From: Brachypodius melanocephalos
Lineage: Eukaryota > Chordata > Aves > Passeriformes > Pycnonotidae
NCBI GenBank assembly: GCA_013398615.1
Contig: VZSR01001479.1
Coordinates: 14,405,064-14,469,063, forward strand
Reading direction: 5' to 3'
DNA: 64,000 bases
Under the pieces are notes generated by a model. That model saw only the letters and a program-made list of their open reading frames with translations. It had not been told where the DNA came from and searched no databases. The position numbers were made by a program, and so were the translations under genes. This document shows, piece after piece, positions 41,301-51,600 of the stretch (positions within the stretch are counted from its first letter, which is position 1; every line of letters starts with the position of its first letter).

Positions 41301-42070
41301 CACATATCTTGAGACTGCTTACCAGTTAACAACACTTACACTAATGAATATAGGTAACAAACAGACCTATGTAATTACACTTCCTTGTCAGTAATAGTTC
41401 TAATTTTCAGTGTAGACACTTGTAAAAGCTATACAAGCCATATAAATATTGGTCAAAGATAATTAAAACCCACAAACTGGTTGAGGTTGGAACGGACCTC
41501 TCCTGCTCAAGCAAAATGTTGGAAGCATCTTTTAGACATTATATGAGAATGTTATACTACCATTGTAACTACTGTGTGGATAATGCTTATCAGGACACTT
41601 ACAGAGCCTTTATTTTTGAAACACAAATGGGTCATGTCTTTTTTGCTCTTTAATTATTAACTATATCTTAGGCCTCCACTGCCAATCTAAAGAAATTGTT
41701 TCCCACAGAAACCAATCAACTTAAACACCTTCCAGATCTTTGGATGAAAGGCAAATCTTACTTTCTCTTACAGAGGGGGTGCACATGAAGATAACTTTTT
41801 TAGATTGCAGCCAAATATTGTAATGTTGCTATGGGGAAAAAAAAGGCAGAAGTGCCCAGATGGAATTGAACAGCTGAGACATACTGCTATTGAATTAACT
41901 TATTTTCTTGACAGATAGGAGCCTACTGCTATGTGGAGTGTTCAGCTTTAACACAGAAAGGACTGAAGACTGTTTTTGATGAAGCTATTATAGCCATTCT
42001 AACTCCAAAGAAACACACAGTGAAGAAGAGAATAGGCTCAAGATGCATAAACTGCTGTTTGATCACGTGA
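26224..42070 (+). CDS. RHOQ: RHOQ (TC10), Rho-family small GTPase, five coding exons
   Basis: Joining 26,224-26,365, 26,523-26,581, 40,186-40,350, 41,089-41,184 and 41,915-42,070 gives a complete 205-residue protein, the usual RHOQ length. Visible motifs are P-loop GDGAVGKT (16-23), switch [10 protein letters not shown] with the Mg-binding T41, DTAGQ (63-67) with catalytic Q67, TQID (121-124) for guanine specificity, and CSAL (163-166). The polybasic segment KKHTVKKR (186-193) and the CAAX box CLIT (202-205), with extra cysteines at 198 and 201, indicate prenylation and palmitoylation. RHOQ is a Cdc42-like switch at plasma membrane and endomembranes, known for roles in exocytosis, insulin-stimulated GLUT4 traffic and actin control. 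The start was chosen for its MAHG N-terminus and strong context (GCCATGG). Intron 1 is only 157 bp. Compared with the human protein as I recall it, the P-loop to CAAX sequence is almost unchanged. Confidence 0.98.
26523..26581 (+). CDS. RHOQ: RHOQ coding exon 2
   Basis: A 59-bp exon encoding V48 to Q67 and ending on the catalytic DTAGQ. Acceptor is CCTCGCAG and donor is CAG|GTGAGT. Confidence 0.97.
26582..40185 (+). other. RHOQ: RHOQ intron 2 (13.6 kb)
   Basis: The intron runs from GTGAGT to CTTAG. Its first part continues the CpG island to about 27.0 kb, and the rest is AT-rich. No exon of another gene was recognised on either strand. The longest open frames (30,498-30,893 plus, 32,009-32,434 minus) have no motif or family resemblance. 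I saw no clear transposon in it. Confidence 0.85.
40186..40350 (+). CDS. RHOQ: RHOQ coding exon 3
   Basis: Encodes residues 68-122, covering switch II ([11 protein letters not shown]) and the core beta-strands, ending LLVGTQ. Phase 0 at both ends, with donor CAG|GTATAT. Confidence 0.98.
40351..41088 (+). other. RHOQ: RHOQ intron 3
   Basis: A 738-bp intron flanked by GTATAT and TTGCTAG. Nothing else was recognised in it. Confidence 0.9.
41089..41184 (+). CDS. RHOQ: RHOQ coding exon 4
   Basis: Encodes residues 123-154 ([19 protein letters not shown]...), which is the ID of the TQID motif and the Rho-specific insert helix. Phase 0, with donor GAG|GTAAAC. Confidence 0.98.
41221..41247 (+). repeat. 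(CAA)n-like microsatellite
   Basis: Five or more CAA units with slight interruptions, inside RHOQ intron 4. Confidence 0.7.
41470..41520 (-). mobile_element. CR1 LINE 3'-end fragment (reverse orientation), internally deleted
   Basis: GGTTGAGGTTGGAACGGACC is followed by TCTCCTGCTCAAGCA. This matches, as I recall it, the antisense of the CR1 3' region (a GGTTGGAAGGGACCTCT block and a CCTGCTCAAGCAGGG block), with the intervening segment missing. It is a degraded scar inside RHOQ intron 4. Confidence 0.65.
41915..42070 (+). CDS. RHOQ: RHOQ coding exon 5 with stop
   Basis: Encodes residues 155-205 and the TGA at 42,068-42,070: the SAL nucleotide-binding motif, the C-terminal helix, the polybasic region and CAAX box CLIT. 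Residue 158 is Tyr where I recall Ala/Cys-type residues in mammals (GAYCYVECS). Confidence 0.98.
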   Translation: MGAYCYVECSALTQKGLKTVFDEAIIAILTPKKHTVKKRIGSRCINCCLIT

Positions 42071-42235
42071 GAGACTTTGACAATGGCCAGGCTTACTGTG
42101 AAATTCTACTGATTTTAAATACAATGCATTAAGTACATAGCGAATTTGTTCCAGGTTTGGAAGTTAAACCTACGATTCTGCCTTCTACAACCAGTGAAAT
42201 CCAGAGGAATAAAATCAAACTCAACAAACTTGTAA
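42071..42235 (+). other. RHOQ: RHOQ proximal 3' UTR
   Basis: Runs from the stop codon to the expected cleavage region about 15-25 bases after the first AATAAA. Longer isoforms reading into the opposing PIGF gene cannot be excluded, because the downstream GU-rich element for this site is weak. Confidence 0.55.
42208..42213 (+). terminator. RHOQ: RHOQ poly(A) signal AATAAA
   Basis: First canonical AATAAA after the RHOQ stop, 138 bases downstream of it. Confidence 0.6.
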
Positions 42236-42264
42236 TAAGAAGCCACCACATCTGTTACAAATAT

Positions 42265-42270
42265 TTTATT
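42265..42270 (-). terminator. PIGF: PIGF poly(A) signal AATAAA (distal)
   Basis: Minus-strand AATAAA followed about 15-30 bases later by the GU-rich stretch GATGTGGTGGCTTCTT (plus 42,237-42,252), a good cleavage context. It lies 260 bases after the PIGF stop. Confidence 0.6.
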
Positions 42271-42353
42271 CAGACTGGAAGGTACAATCTCTCAGGGTTA
42301 CACAGTCTAGAGGAAGCAAAAACTGCACCATGCTGAAACGGCATCTATGTGAT

Positions 42354-42359
42354 TTTATT
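42354..42359 (-). terminator. PIGF: PIGF poly(A) signal AATAAA (proximal)
   Basis: Minus-strand CAATAAAATC about 170 bases after the PIGF stop. It is an alternative to the signal at 42,265. Confidence 0.45.
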
Positions 42360-42418
42360 GAGTGGAGATGCTTGGCCTGAAATACTCTAACTGAATTTGG
42401 ACAGTCTTCTGCTTTGAC

Positions 42419-42456
42419 TATATATATATATCTATATATATATATATCTATCTATC
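42419..42456. repeat. (TA)n/(TATC)n microsatellite
   Basis: An alternating TA run with TCTA interruptions, located in the PIGF 3' UTR. Confidence 0.85.
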
Positions 42457-42529
42457 TTAAAAAACCCCAACTTTTGCACAGTCTGTATGGAATCTGCACA
42501 AAGAAATACCTTGTCTCTTTTTGCTCCAG

Positions 42530-42643
42530 TTATCTGCTTTTGTATGTAAGCTGCTTCCGGTTCCAGTGTATCCACAGAGGTGCAATAATCAGACCAGCCA
42601 TATAGCCAAAGGTAGCTCCGAGGGAACAGGAAATGGGCCATAC
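42530..42643 (-). CDS. PIGF: PIGF last coding exon
   Basis: Encodes residues 183-219 (VWPISCSLGATFGYMAGLII...YKSR) and TAA. The acceptor is CCCTCAG. It contains the last membrane segment and a short basic C-terminus that I read as cytosolic. Confidence 0.96.
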   Translation of the reverse strand, partial: VWPISCSLGATFGYMAGLIIAPLWIHWNRKQLTYKSR

Positions 42644-45600
42644 CTGAGGGGAGAACGCAAGGTAAAAGCAGACAATGAGGAAAGTGTCTGTGGTTTTTGT
42701 ACTTCATGAGCACAAAGTCTAGGCACTGAAAGACAGTAGTCTTATTCTACTTTAAAGCTTGATGTGCTTTCCTAAAAATGCCAAAAGCGTAACAATCATC
42801 TTCATGAACACTAAATGCTGTTGTACAGTTTTTAATTAATATGCATTAAAATGTAAGCAGGCTTCTGGCTATTGCAGACTTTAGTTTGATAGTCCAAAAA
42901 CTATGTGGGGAAAAAAACCCTTAGAAGTATTTATATCCCCTAAAGCATTCAGCTGACCTAGCTCCCTACTCTGCTGCACACATTTGGATATCTACAGATT
43001 TCTCAACAATTTCTCCTTTCAATCTCTCATGATGTTTTGAAACTTTTAGGTATGTATAGGTGAACTAGTATTCAAATAAGGCCAGAGACTGAGATGGATA
43101 GAAGTTTGTTAGCTTTTTTCCTTGAAAAGTCTGTAAAAGGATAAATCTTCCTCTTGCTAGCAGTGGGGAGGGAACACAAATTCGGAAGCTGACTAAACAT
43201 CTTGCGCCCAGATCATCAAACTTGTAGTAAGCCACTTATGTCAAAGAGAGCTTTAATTATATGCTCTATTTTCTAGTATAAGAAAAGGAAGCCAACTCAA
43301 TAGAGCTGACTCACTTTAACAAACCATCTTGTACTAATGGAATTCTCCCCTGCCCTTTTCCTGTTTTAATTGGTATTGATTTGCAGGGAGGAGTGGCCAA
43401 ACCAAGACTTAACCAGATGTAGCTTATAGTACCAGTCCACTACATACTGCATTTGATGAAAGTCTCAACTAAGGTGGTGATTAATTTATTTACTTTAGAA
43501 TAAACAGAATTCCCAGGCCTCTTCAAAATTCTCCTTTGCTTTTTTTTTTTTTGGGCAAGGACAGTTTTGCAGTTCCTGCTGTACAGTGCATAACCCTAAA
43601 GCAAGTATGGACTGGACTCTGCTACTCTTTTGTTTTTTAAATTAAGGGGGATATTTCCCCCTCTATAGTACTTGAGACTGAGAAATGCACTAGACAATAG
43701 AGGAAATATCCCAATCTCCAGCCTTCTTTTCTACTTCACTTTGACTTGCAATTCATGAATATCAAATGAACTTACTCTTAACGGTACTGGTTCCTCCTTT
43801 CATTCATTTCCCTAGCTCTGATTCTTCTCTTTACTTCATTATCACTTAAAAGAACATATTTATTCACATCCTTTGATCATGGGAATTTTAACTATGAATA
43901 AGAGTAATGTATTTTGTCCTCTGCTCTTTCATCTTCAATCTCCTCAGTTGTTTCATCTTCACATTCCTTAGCATCTACAGCTTTATATGTTATTTGGAGG
44001 TCTTAAGGAGTGTAGCAAAGATGACTATTAAACAAGGTGCCTTAGGTACTCTTTATTGACCTTGTTTCATTCTTTCACTTTCATACATTCTGTCTCTGCT
44101 GCTTGTTTTTGTTGCTGAGTATTTCAGCAGTTGCCTCTCAAGCCAAAGATTTGCTTGTTTTCATTCATTTACTGTGTATTGTAGATCATCTATAAAAAGC
44201 CTTGAGAGGCTTTGGCATGGTAAGGTACTACATATATTTGAAACTCACATAAGTTTGTGGCCTTGGCTGAACTTACACTTCAGGTGGATCTTTTCAATTT
44301 CTAAACAAAATGTAATTATTTCTAGCATTTTGCATATTACACGTCTGAAGGACAAAACAATAAAAAAGTCCCTGAAACCCTTTTGCTCACTCAGTAACAT
44401 TCAGATGGAACACAAGATGGAATACTTTTTTATCCACTGATGAAGTCAAATACCACTCTAATATCCACAAAATTATGGACAAAGGCTTCTTAACTTGGTG
44501 GTGCTTTTACATGAAATTTGCTGAGTGATCAATGATCAATCCTTCATTAAATTTTTACCTACATTAGGTGAATTTGTAGTTGCCTATTTGCTTTACAGAA
44601 CTATAGGCAGATGATGGATTCTGAATTGATCATATTCCCTCAACTAGAGAGCAAACATCCCTGATGACTCAATGATCCTGTATATTGTGCTATTTTGTGT
44701 ATAGTGGGTGATTATTGGTATGATTAAAAAGATCTCTGATGACTGTTGTAACCTCTTTCACCTGACTGAACTGCAACTCGGGATTTGTTTTTCAACAGCT
44801 ATGTAACTTTTAATATTAATTATGCCTCTGTCTGTCTTCTAAAACATTTAATTTTTGCTTTGTTTTTTAAAAGTCAGTGTTACCTAAGTTTCAAGCTCTC
44901 TCTTAACAGTTGAGTCTCTGACCTCTGAACATTCACAAATGGCAGGTGGCAAAGATAGGGAACAAAGGGAAGAAAATATAAAACATGCCATCTCCCCCTG
45001 TTATCTTATCAATGAGACAGAACAAGACACCATCTCATCCCTTACGGTGGCATGGAACAGAGGGGTACTAGGCCAGGCACTTATTCTTACTGTGCTGCTT
45101 CGACAGCCCAAAGTAGTTCTGAGGGCAGTTTATGGGCCCTTGGAAAACTCCCTAAGCACAGCAATTAAAAGCCTGGACTTAAGAGCGTTGCTGTCCTTAT
45201 GCCATTTTCTCTAATCCTCAAGACAGGGCAAAACCCCCTAACAAACAGGCAATAATACCAGTTTTGCAACTTTCATTCTTGACTGATGGCTTTTAGGCTA
45301 CATACAGCCTGAGGCACCCATGGGTATACCTAAAGCAGCAAGTTATCAAAGACAGATTAAGATATGGCTCTTAAGCACATCAGCTGCACTCAAATAACAC
45401 CATTTTCACATGCTTTTGACTTTCTATGAAAATGGGTTGCTTCTTTCTGTGGAAGTGGGTTGCTTTATTTTGTGTTAGCTGCTGGCCTCATTTTTCTGAG
45501 ACCCAATCACTTCCTTCTGGACCTTTTAAAATTACTTTGACATAGTCAATTGGCCTGCTTTTGACCTCTCTTTCACATTATCTCAAACTTGGTTTAAAGT

Positions 45601-48600
45601 CCTTGACTTGGTATGAACTGCCTGTGAATGATAAAAATCTAAGCAGCAAATATCTGTCTGCCTGTTTCAAGAGATTCCATTCTGTTTGCTTAGAATATGC
45701 AACTTGTAATACACCCCTCTCATCACCTGAGAACTTTTTAGCTCAGTTCCTCCTACATCATGCTCCCTTCTGCCTCGAGGAAGCTGACATATCCTGCCCC
45801 AGTCCTGATGTCATGTCTGGGCTGGGTCAGCAGCAGGGCAATAAGATGTTGGGCCACATGGTCTAGCTTCACTTTTATTGAGGGGAAAAAAGGCTGATAT
45901 GAAGAAAAGAGTGTGGGGAGCACAGGAGATAGAACAGAACATTTCTCATGAAACTGTCATGAAATGCCTTATCTGTCTCAGCAGCTGGGAGGCATCAGTT
46001 ACCATTCTCACAGCCTACCACAAGAAGAATCAGTTTACATATCAAATGCATGATGAAAAGGGCAATTTTAACAACCAGTAGATGATTACTAGGAACCTGA
46101 ACAGCAGCTTGGCAAAAACAAATCTTAACAAGAACAAAAAATACATTTTAATGGACAGAGCATGAGCCAGTGTTTAATGCAAAATGATTCTGACTTCTGC
46201 TATTTGTTTAAATTTTCTTTTTGCCTTTTCATCTGGCAGCAGTGTTAGGACTTGACAGGAATTTCTTTAGGCTAGCTAAATAGGCATTGCAGAACTGCCA
46301 GGTTTTTAGTATATATTAGAACTCATTTTAAGCATAATGACTCAAAATAGGAATTGCCAACCTTTCAGGACACAAATGAGCTAGTTTTCCTCAGTGCTCT
46401 TTAGAACACCTGAGATTCTACAGTGTGAGAATGCTTAGCATATTGCATGGAAAGCAGAGCATGTTGCAGGATCTCAGCAAGGTATCTAGCTCTGCTAGAC
46501 TGTACATGTAGCTAGCTAAACCAGAATTCTGACTGACATGCATGACTGCATGTTTTGTCATGTATTATGAGCCTTGCGCTCCATGCAAGGGAATTACATA
46601 GACATCGATAAGGACATAAAGGCCAGATTCTTAGAGACCAGAGCAGCAACACAAAGTTTTTAAAGATACCATGAAGTAAGCAACTGCCTGCTGGAACTTT
46701 CATTATACAAATGCAAATACAGTAGGGCAATCTCCTGTACTTACTTTTCTTTTTAGTAAACTTCAGAGTGTTTTTCTCATATTCCTAAACACAGTTTTTC
46801 GTATGCTTACTGTTTCAAAAGACTCATTTCTGACTGTCAGTTAAAAGGCCATGTAATAATTCTTGTTTCATTTTAAAACCGAATAAACGAGCACAATTAT
46901 TTTCCCTTCCTGTTTCTAACATGCCTTAAATTCCTGATTGTTTAGTCTGTACTGTCTTAAACACTTCAGTACATCCCTTTAATCTATTTTGGTTGCGTGC
47001 ACATGTTACAAGTGTCTTATCACATTATACAGAATGTGTGTGTTGACAAGCACACACCAAGAAGAAAGTGTGAGGTTTTTTTCAGGATGGCATTTGTAAC
47101 TAGAAGTTGGTTTCATGGATTTGTGTTCTAAAGTTACAGCAAGTACAACCACCTTTGATCTCACCATTAAGATTTATATTGAGAAAACACATTATTAAAT
47201 AAACAATGATAACCACACTAAAGTGGAACAAGCTTCTACCTGTGTTTGAAACAACTCCAATTGCATATTATCCCTTCTCACATTACGCAACTTCTAACAA
47301 AACTTTCACAGTAGGTAGTAGATCCAAAAAGGAATACAAGAAGGAAACTCTCTGAGTTGTGTTAAGAAGAACCAAAGTAGAGTGAAAGTTTATAATCCCA
47401 TTTCAGCTTACTTGAGTAAGTACCAAGAACTGTACCCAAGATTCTCCATATTATTTTTTAGGCTACAAATGTCTGAGATATATAAATATCTAAGGCTAAT
47501 ATTTATAGTCATATTGGCTAAATTACATGGCAGTCAGTCAACTCAGGTGAGCTATATCAGCACTACCTATTATGTTTGCAGTATCCATTATGAAGCAGGA
47601 ATACAGCAATTTTACTTCTACCTACTGATAACACCGTAGGCAGAATATTGTTTCAAAAGTTACTTTTTACCACTAGTAACAGGTACTACAGATCAAAATT
47701 ATGCTGCAAAATCCCCCAGATGTATGGGAGGCATGCACACAAGAAACGCAGAGACATGATTTAGAAGAATTTTATCAAAACATGAAATTAACCCAGGAAC
47801 TCCTCAGTGAGCTAAATCCAATTGTTGTCAGTGGCAAATGCTGTGCCTGGAATAATAGTTCCAACACATATAGTGTGCTGATAAAGCTGTGGTCTTTAAC
47901 TATACCATGTTGTTCTGCAACTAAGTTCCTCAGGCTGCGTAGAAAAGGATGTGTACCTCCTACATCACCCCCTCCTGTTTCAGTGGTGGTGTGTTTTAAG
48001 ATTCCACTTCTCAGTGACAAGTGAAGCCAGGATCCTGATCACACGTGGTTATTAGAAGTACATCATCAACAACGAAGTAACTGTAACAAAGGAAGTTATT
48101 TTCTATTTCTTTGTGGAGCTGTCCTAGCTAACTGTAACCCTTACACACCCATTGTGCTTCAGAGGCCTAGAGGCAACAGGAGATGGATGTACAAGTATAT
48201 AAATTGCCTAGAACAGCCTTATTTAAATCATCACAATTAAGTGTTGCAAACTGTTTTAAAAGTTGCTGAAAAATAAGATAACGATCTCAAAACACCGGCA
48301 AAATTAGTCTACCAGTCTAACTGAAACATGCCTGGCAGAAGGAGTCCTAGAGAGTTTGTTGTTTTGGTTTTGTTTTTAATACAGAAATGTAACTACTGTA
48401 GCACCTAGCCTGCATTCCTGTTAAGGCAATTATCTTTACCTTTGTCTGAGACAGGCTGAATTCTACAGACCTACAGTAGCCTAGGCCTCCCTGAACAACT
48501 GCCTCCCATAGTTACAAAACTTTTCTTAAAGCTAGCAGAGGAGTAACATACACAGCATGTTTAAAAGTTGCTTTATGAACAAACAACAGAATAATGAAAA

Positions 48601-51600
48601 GAAAATGACTCATAGGATACAAACTGACTTTCAGCAATATATTTTATACCTCTAACAGAAATGCTTTATATGTTTTTCATTTCCAGTCTCAAACATTATT
48701 CAGATAATTGATGTTAGTTTATTTCTGAAACAATATTCTGTTCCTGTTAAGTAATATTTACTTAGCACAGAAGTTGCTGTATGCTTAAAAAAATGCAATT
48801 AACATTATAATTTTTAAGGATAGAAAGGCACACTAATCTGAATATCCCCTGTATGCAATATTTTTCAAACATAAACATGGAAAATAAAGTGAAGATTTTC
48901 TGAGACATCTGTATTTATCTCAGTTTTGTTGCATGTCACAAGACGTATGTTTTAAGAAGAAATACATTTCCTTTGGTTTGTAAATAGGTCAGGATGAAGT
49001 AGCATTTGGGCTTTAGTCATTAGCACATGAATTGGAACTCTAGTTATAAAATTCATCATCAGGTTTACTCCACAGAACCCTGAAGTACTTTAAAATAAAA
49101 ACAAATTCTAGTGAAAGGTTCATAGGACGCTGACATCTGATTTTCTGACCAGGTAAGATCCAGGTCATAGTACAAAAGACTTCTCAGCTTCTACTGATAC
49201 ATCTCAACCACAATGTAAAGCAATGACTACCAGGTAATTTTGCAGTTCTTCTATTAAGTTTGTAGGAAAATATGATAGACCCAAAACAGACTGCCAAGGG
49301 CAGGGAAACAGATTAGCAAAAAATGAAACCAATATCGCTTTTCTTTAAAGGACACAAAGCAGCAAAGTGACAGCAGAAGAACTGCTCTACGTATGAGTGT
49401 GGCAATTCAGACAAGTATCTTACAGAATAGCGCAGGCAGATTTATTTCATACTCTGCTGGGATTGCAGCATTCTTGGTACTCCCTCCAACCTCTTGTTTG
49501 CTTTAGGTGAGTGAATACAGACCATTTTCATTTGAAGTTTGTTCATTTCTACGAACAAACCAGACTTCACAGAAGCAGCTTTACATTCTCCCCTTTCTGA
49601 ATGATTTGTCAATTTAAAAGTTAACTGTAGACACTCTTAAACCGTCTACAGTGTAGACACCAGATTCGATTAAGTGCTCAATACCCAATTAAGTGGAAAA
49701 ATATGCCAGTTCAAGACACAGTGACTTTTTCCATGAACCTTGTCCCATATTATATTGTTTCAACAAAGCTAAATCAATTGCAATAGCAATTTTCATCCCA
49801 AACTCACAGCACATATTTTGTGGTTTTGACAACTTTTGGCATTCCAGGGCTACCAACAGGGCCCAAGGGCAGCAGCAACAACCCTTTGGTTTGCTTTATC
49901 ACATGGTATTTCTCAATTATTGCTGATCCATCCAGTTCTTGTAGTACCAATTTCACCTGGTCTGTGACAGTCTGCCAATAATGAATTGTCTGAAGTTACA
50001 ATGGAGCTGTGTTTCCATTGCATGTTGTTACACCACAAATACTAACTATAATCAATACAAACATCAAAACCAGATTTTGCAATCAACAGGGCTTAAAGGC
50101 CTTAACACTGCTCTCTAAAATAATAATACCACTTCCGTTTCCCCAGTAGTAGGCTTTAAATCACATTTTCTGCTTTAATGAAGAACCACTTCTATACAGA
50201 GAAAAATAATATATATGTTTACAGCACTATGGCTAAAATACAAAAAGGAAAACAATCACTAATGAAACCTCTTTTTATCTCAAAAGCTCATCTTGAGTTC
50301 AAAGACTAAGCTGTTCCATTTGAGTCCATTTTTGGATAGTAAAAGGGTAAATCCAAAATTGTAATCCTCAAGCTCTCTGTTTTTAGGCTAATATGAGAAA
50401 CAGCTGATGTCAGAAGCAGGACAGCTTAATTCTTTACTCATGCAGATGTCTAGAAGTAATTTGGTTTTGACTGGGTTCTGATTACTTTACAGTCTACATT
50501 AAGATCTACATGATTTCTTTCAGACCTTGCTTGGAACTTAATCTGTAGGTGTTCCCTTAAACATACCAGCTGGAGTTCTAAGCAGTTCTGGGCAAACTTA
50601 AGTTCTATGCAAAACACTTCTAGTCCTTGTATTTGGGTGAGGTTAAAAAATATTATTATTAATCCTACACCTGTATTATGTGCAGGTATTTCTATGTTTA
50701 GTGAGTGAGTGGTTAGGTCACTCAGGGACAATCAGCACTAAAGATCTTCCCAAACTAAACAGATCTGCAACAACAACAGACCCTTCTATGAGGATCATTC
50801 TTTCCCCTGTCTGAGGTTGAAGACAACACAGAAAGCACCTCTCCTCTTTTACTGTTACAGTGAAAGAATTTACTAGGAGTTTCTGTGATCACCTGACATC
50901 AGGTAGCAAAAGGAATACTCTTGCAAAAAGAGGCTTTGTGCCAGTGCCCAGTGAACTTGTGAAGAACAGAAATGTCTCTTGGTTCTGAAGATTTCCGAGA
51001 CAGCCACGCAGCTACCACATGCAATACCTGGGTTGCTGAATCCATACTCTTCAATAGGAATGGAAAGACAAAAGACATCAGCTGTTGCATGAAGTTGCGT
51101 TTCCCCAGAACCTTCTTCACAATATATCTCAGCCTGGCTGAGCTGAGCAAGCTGGGAAGCAGTGTTTCCTGGGCAAATACTGAAAATGCCTGGCCAGGAC
51201 ACTGCCCCCACTTCTATGGTTTGGTGACCAATATTTAAGAGATCACCTTCACAAAAATATTAGATTATTCATAGGTGATTGAAAGCTTCTGAGAGTTGTA
51301 AGCAGGATCCCTGACAAGCTGTTTTAAAGAGGTTGATTTCTGCCTCGAAGATCTGTTAAAATTTTGATGCTTCACTGTGTTGCTTCGCTGAAACAATGGG
51401 ACTTGTACAAACTACATTTTAACAAGAACTCCTTTCATCTCCCCTAATACAGCAGATCTTAAAAAAACTAGCATTTAAAACTGCAGTTTTCAAAGACTGT
51501 TGGAATGGCAGCCTGCAGGACTGATAAGCAAACTTCTCTGTGGCTGCTCCTGAACTGCCCACATCATTAATAATCAAGCAGGTCAGACTCAAATGGAACA

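Larger units (their letters stand above)
41185..41914 (+). other. RHOQ: RHOQ intron 4
   Basis: A 730-bp intron from GTAAAC to GACAG. It holds a short CAA-rich microsatellite (about 41,221-41,247) and a CR1 scar near 41,470-41,520, both listed separately. Confidence 0.9.

Noticed and set aside
42432..42713. 93-codon minus-strand frame over the PIGF last exon
   Set aside because: It is the wrong frame. The PIGF frame gives VWPISCSLGATFGY through to YKSR and its stop.
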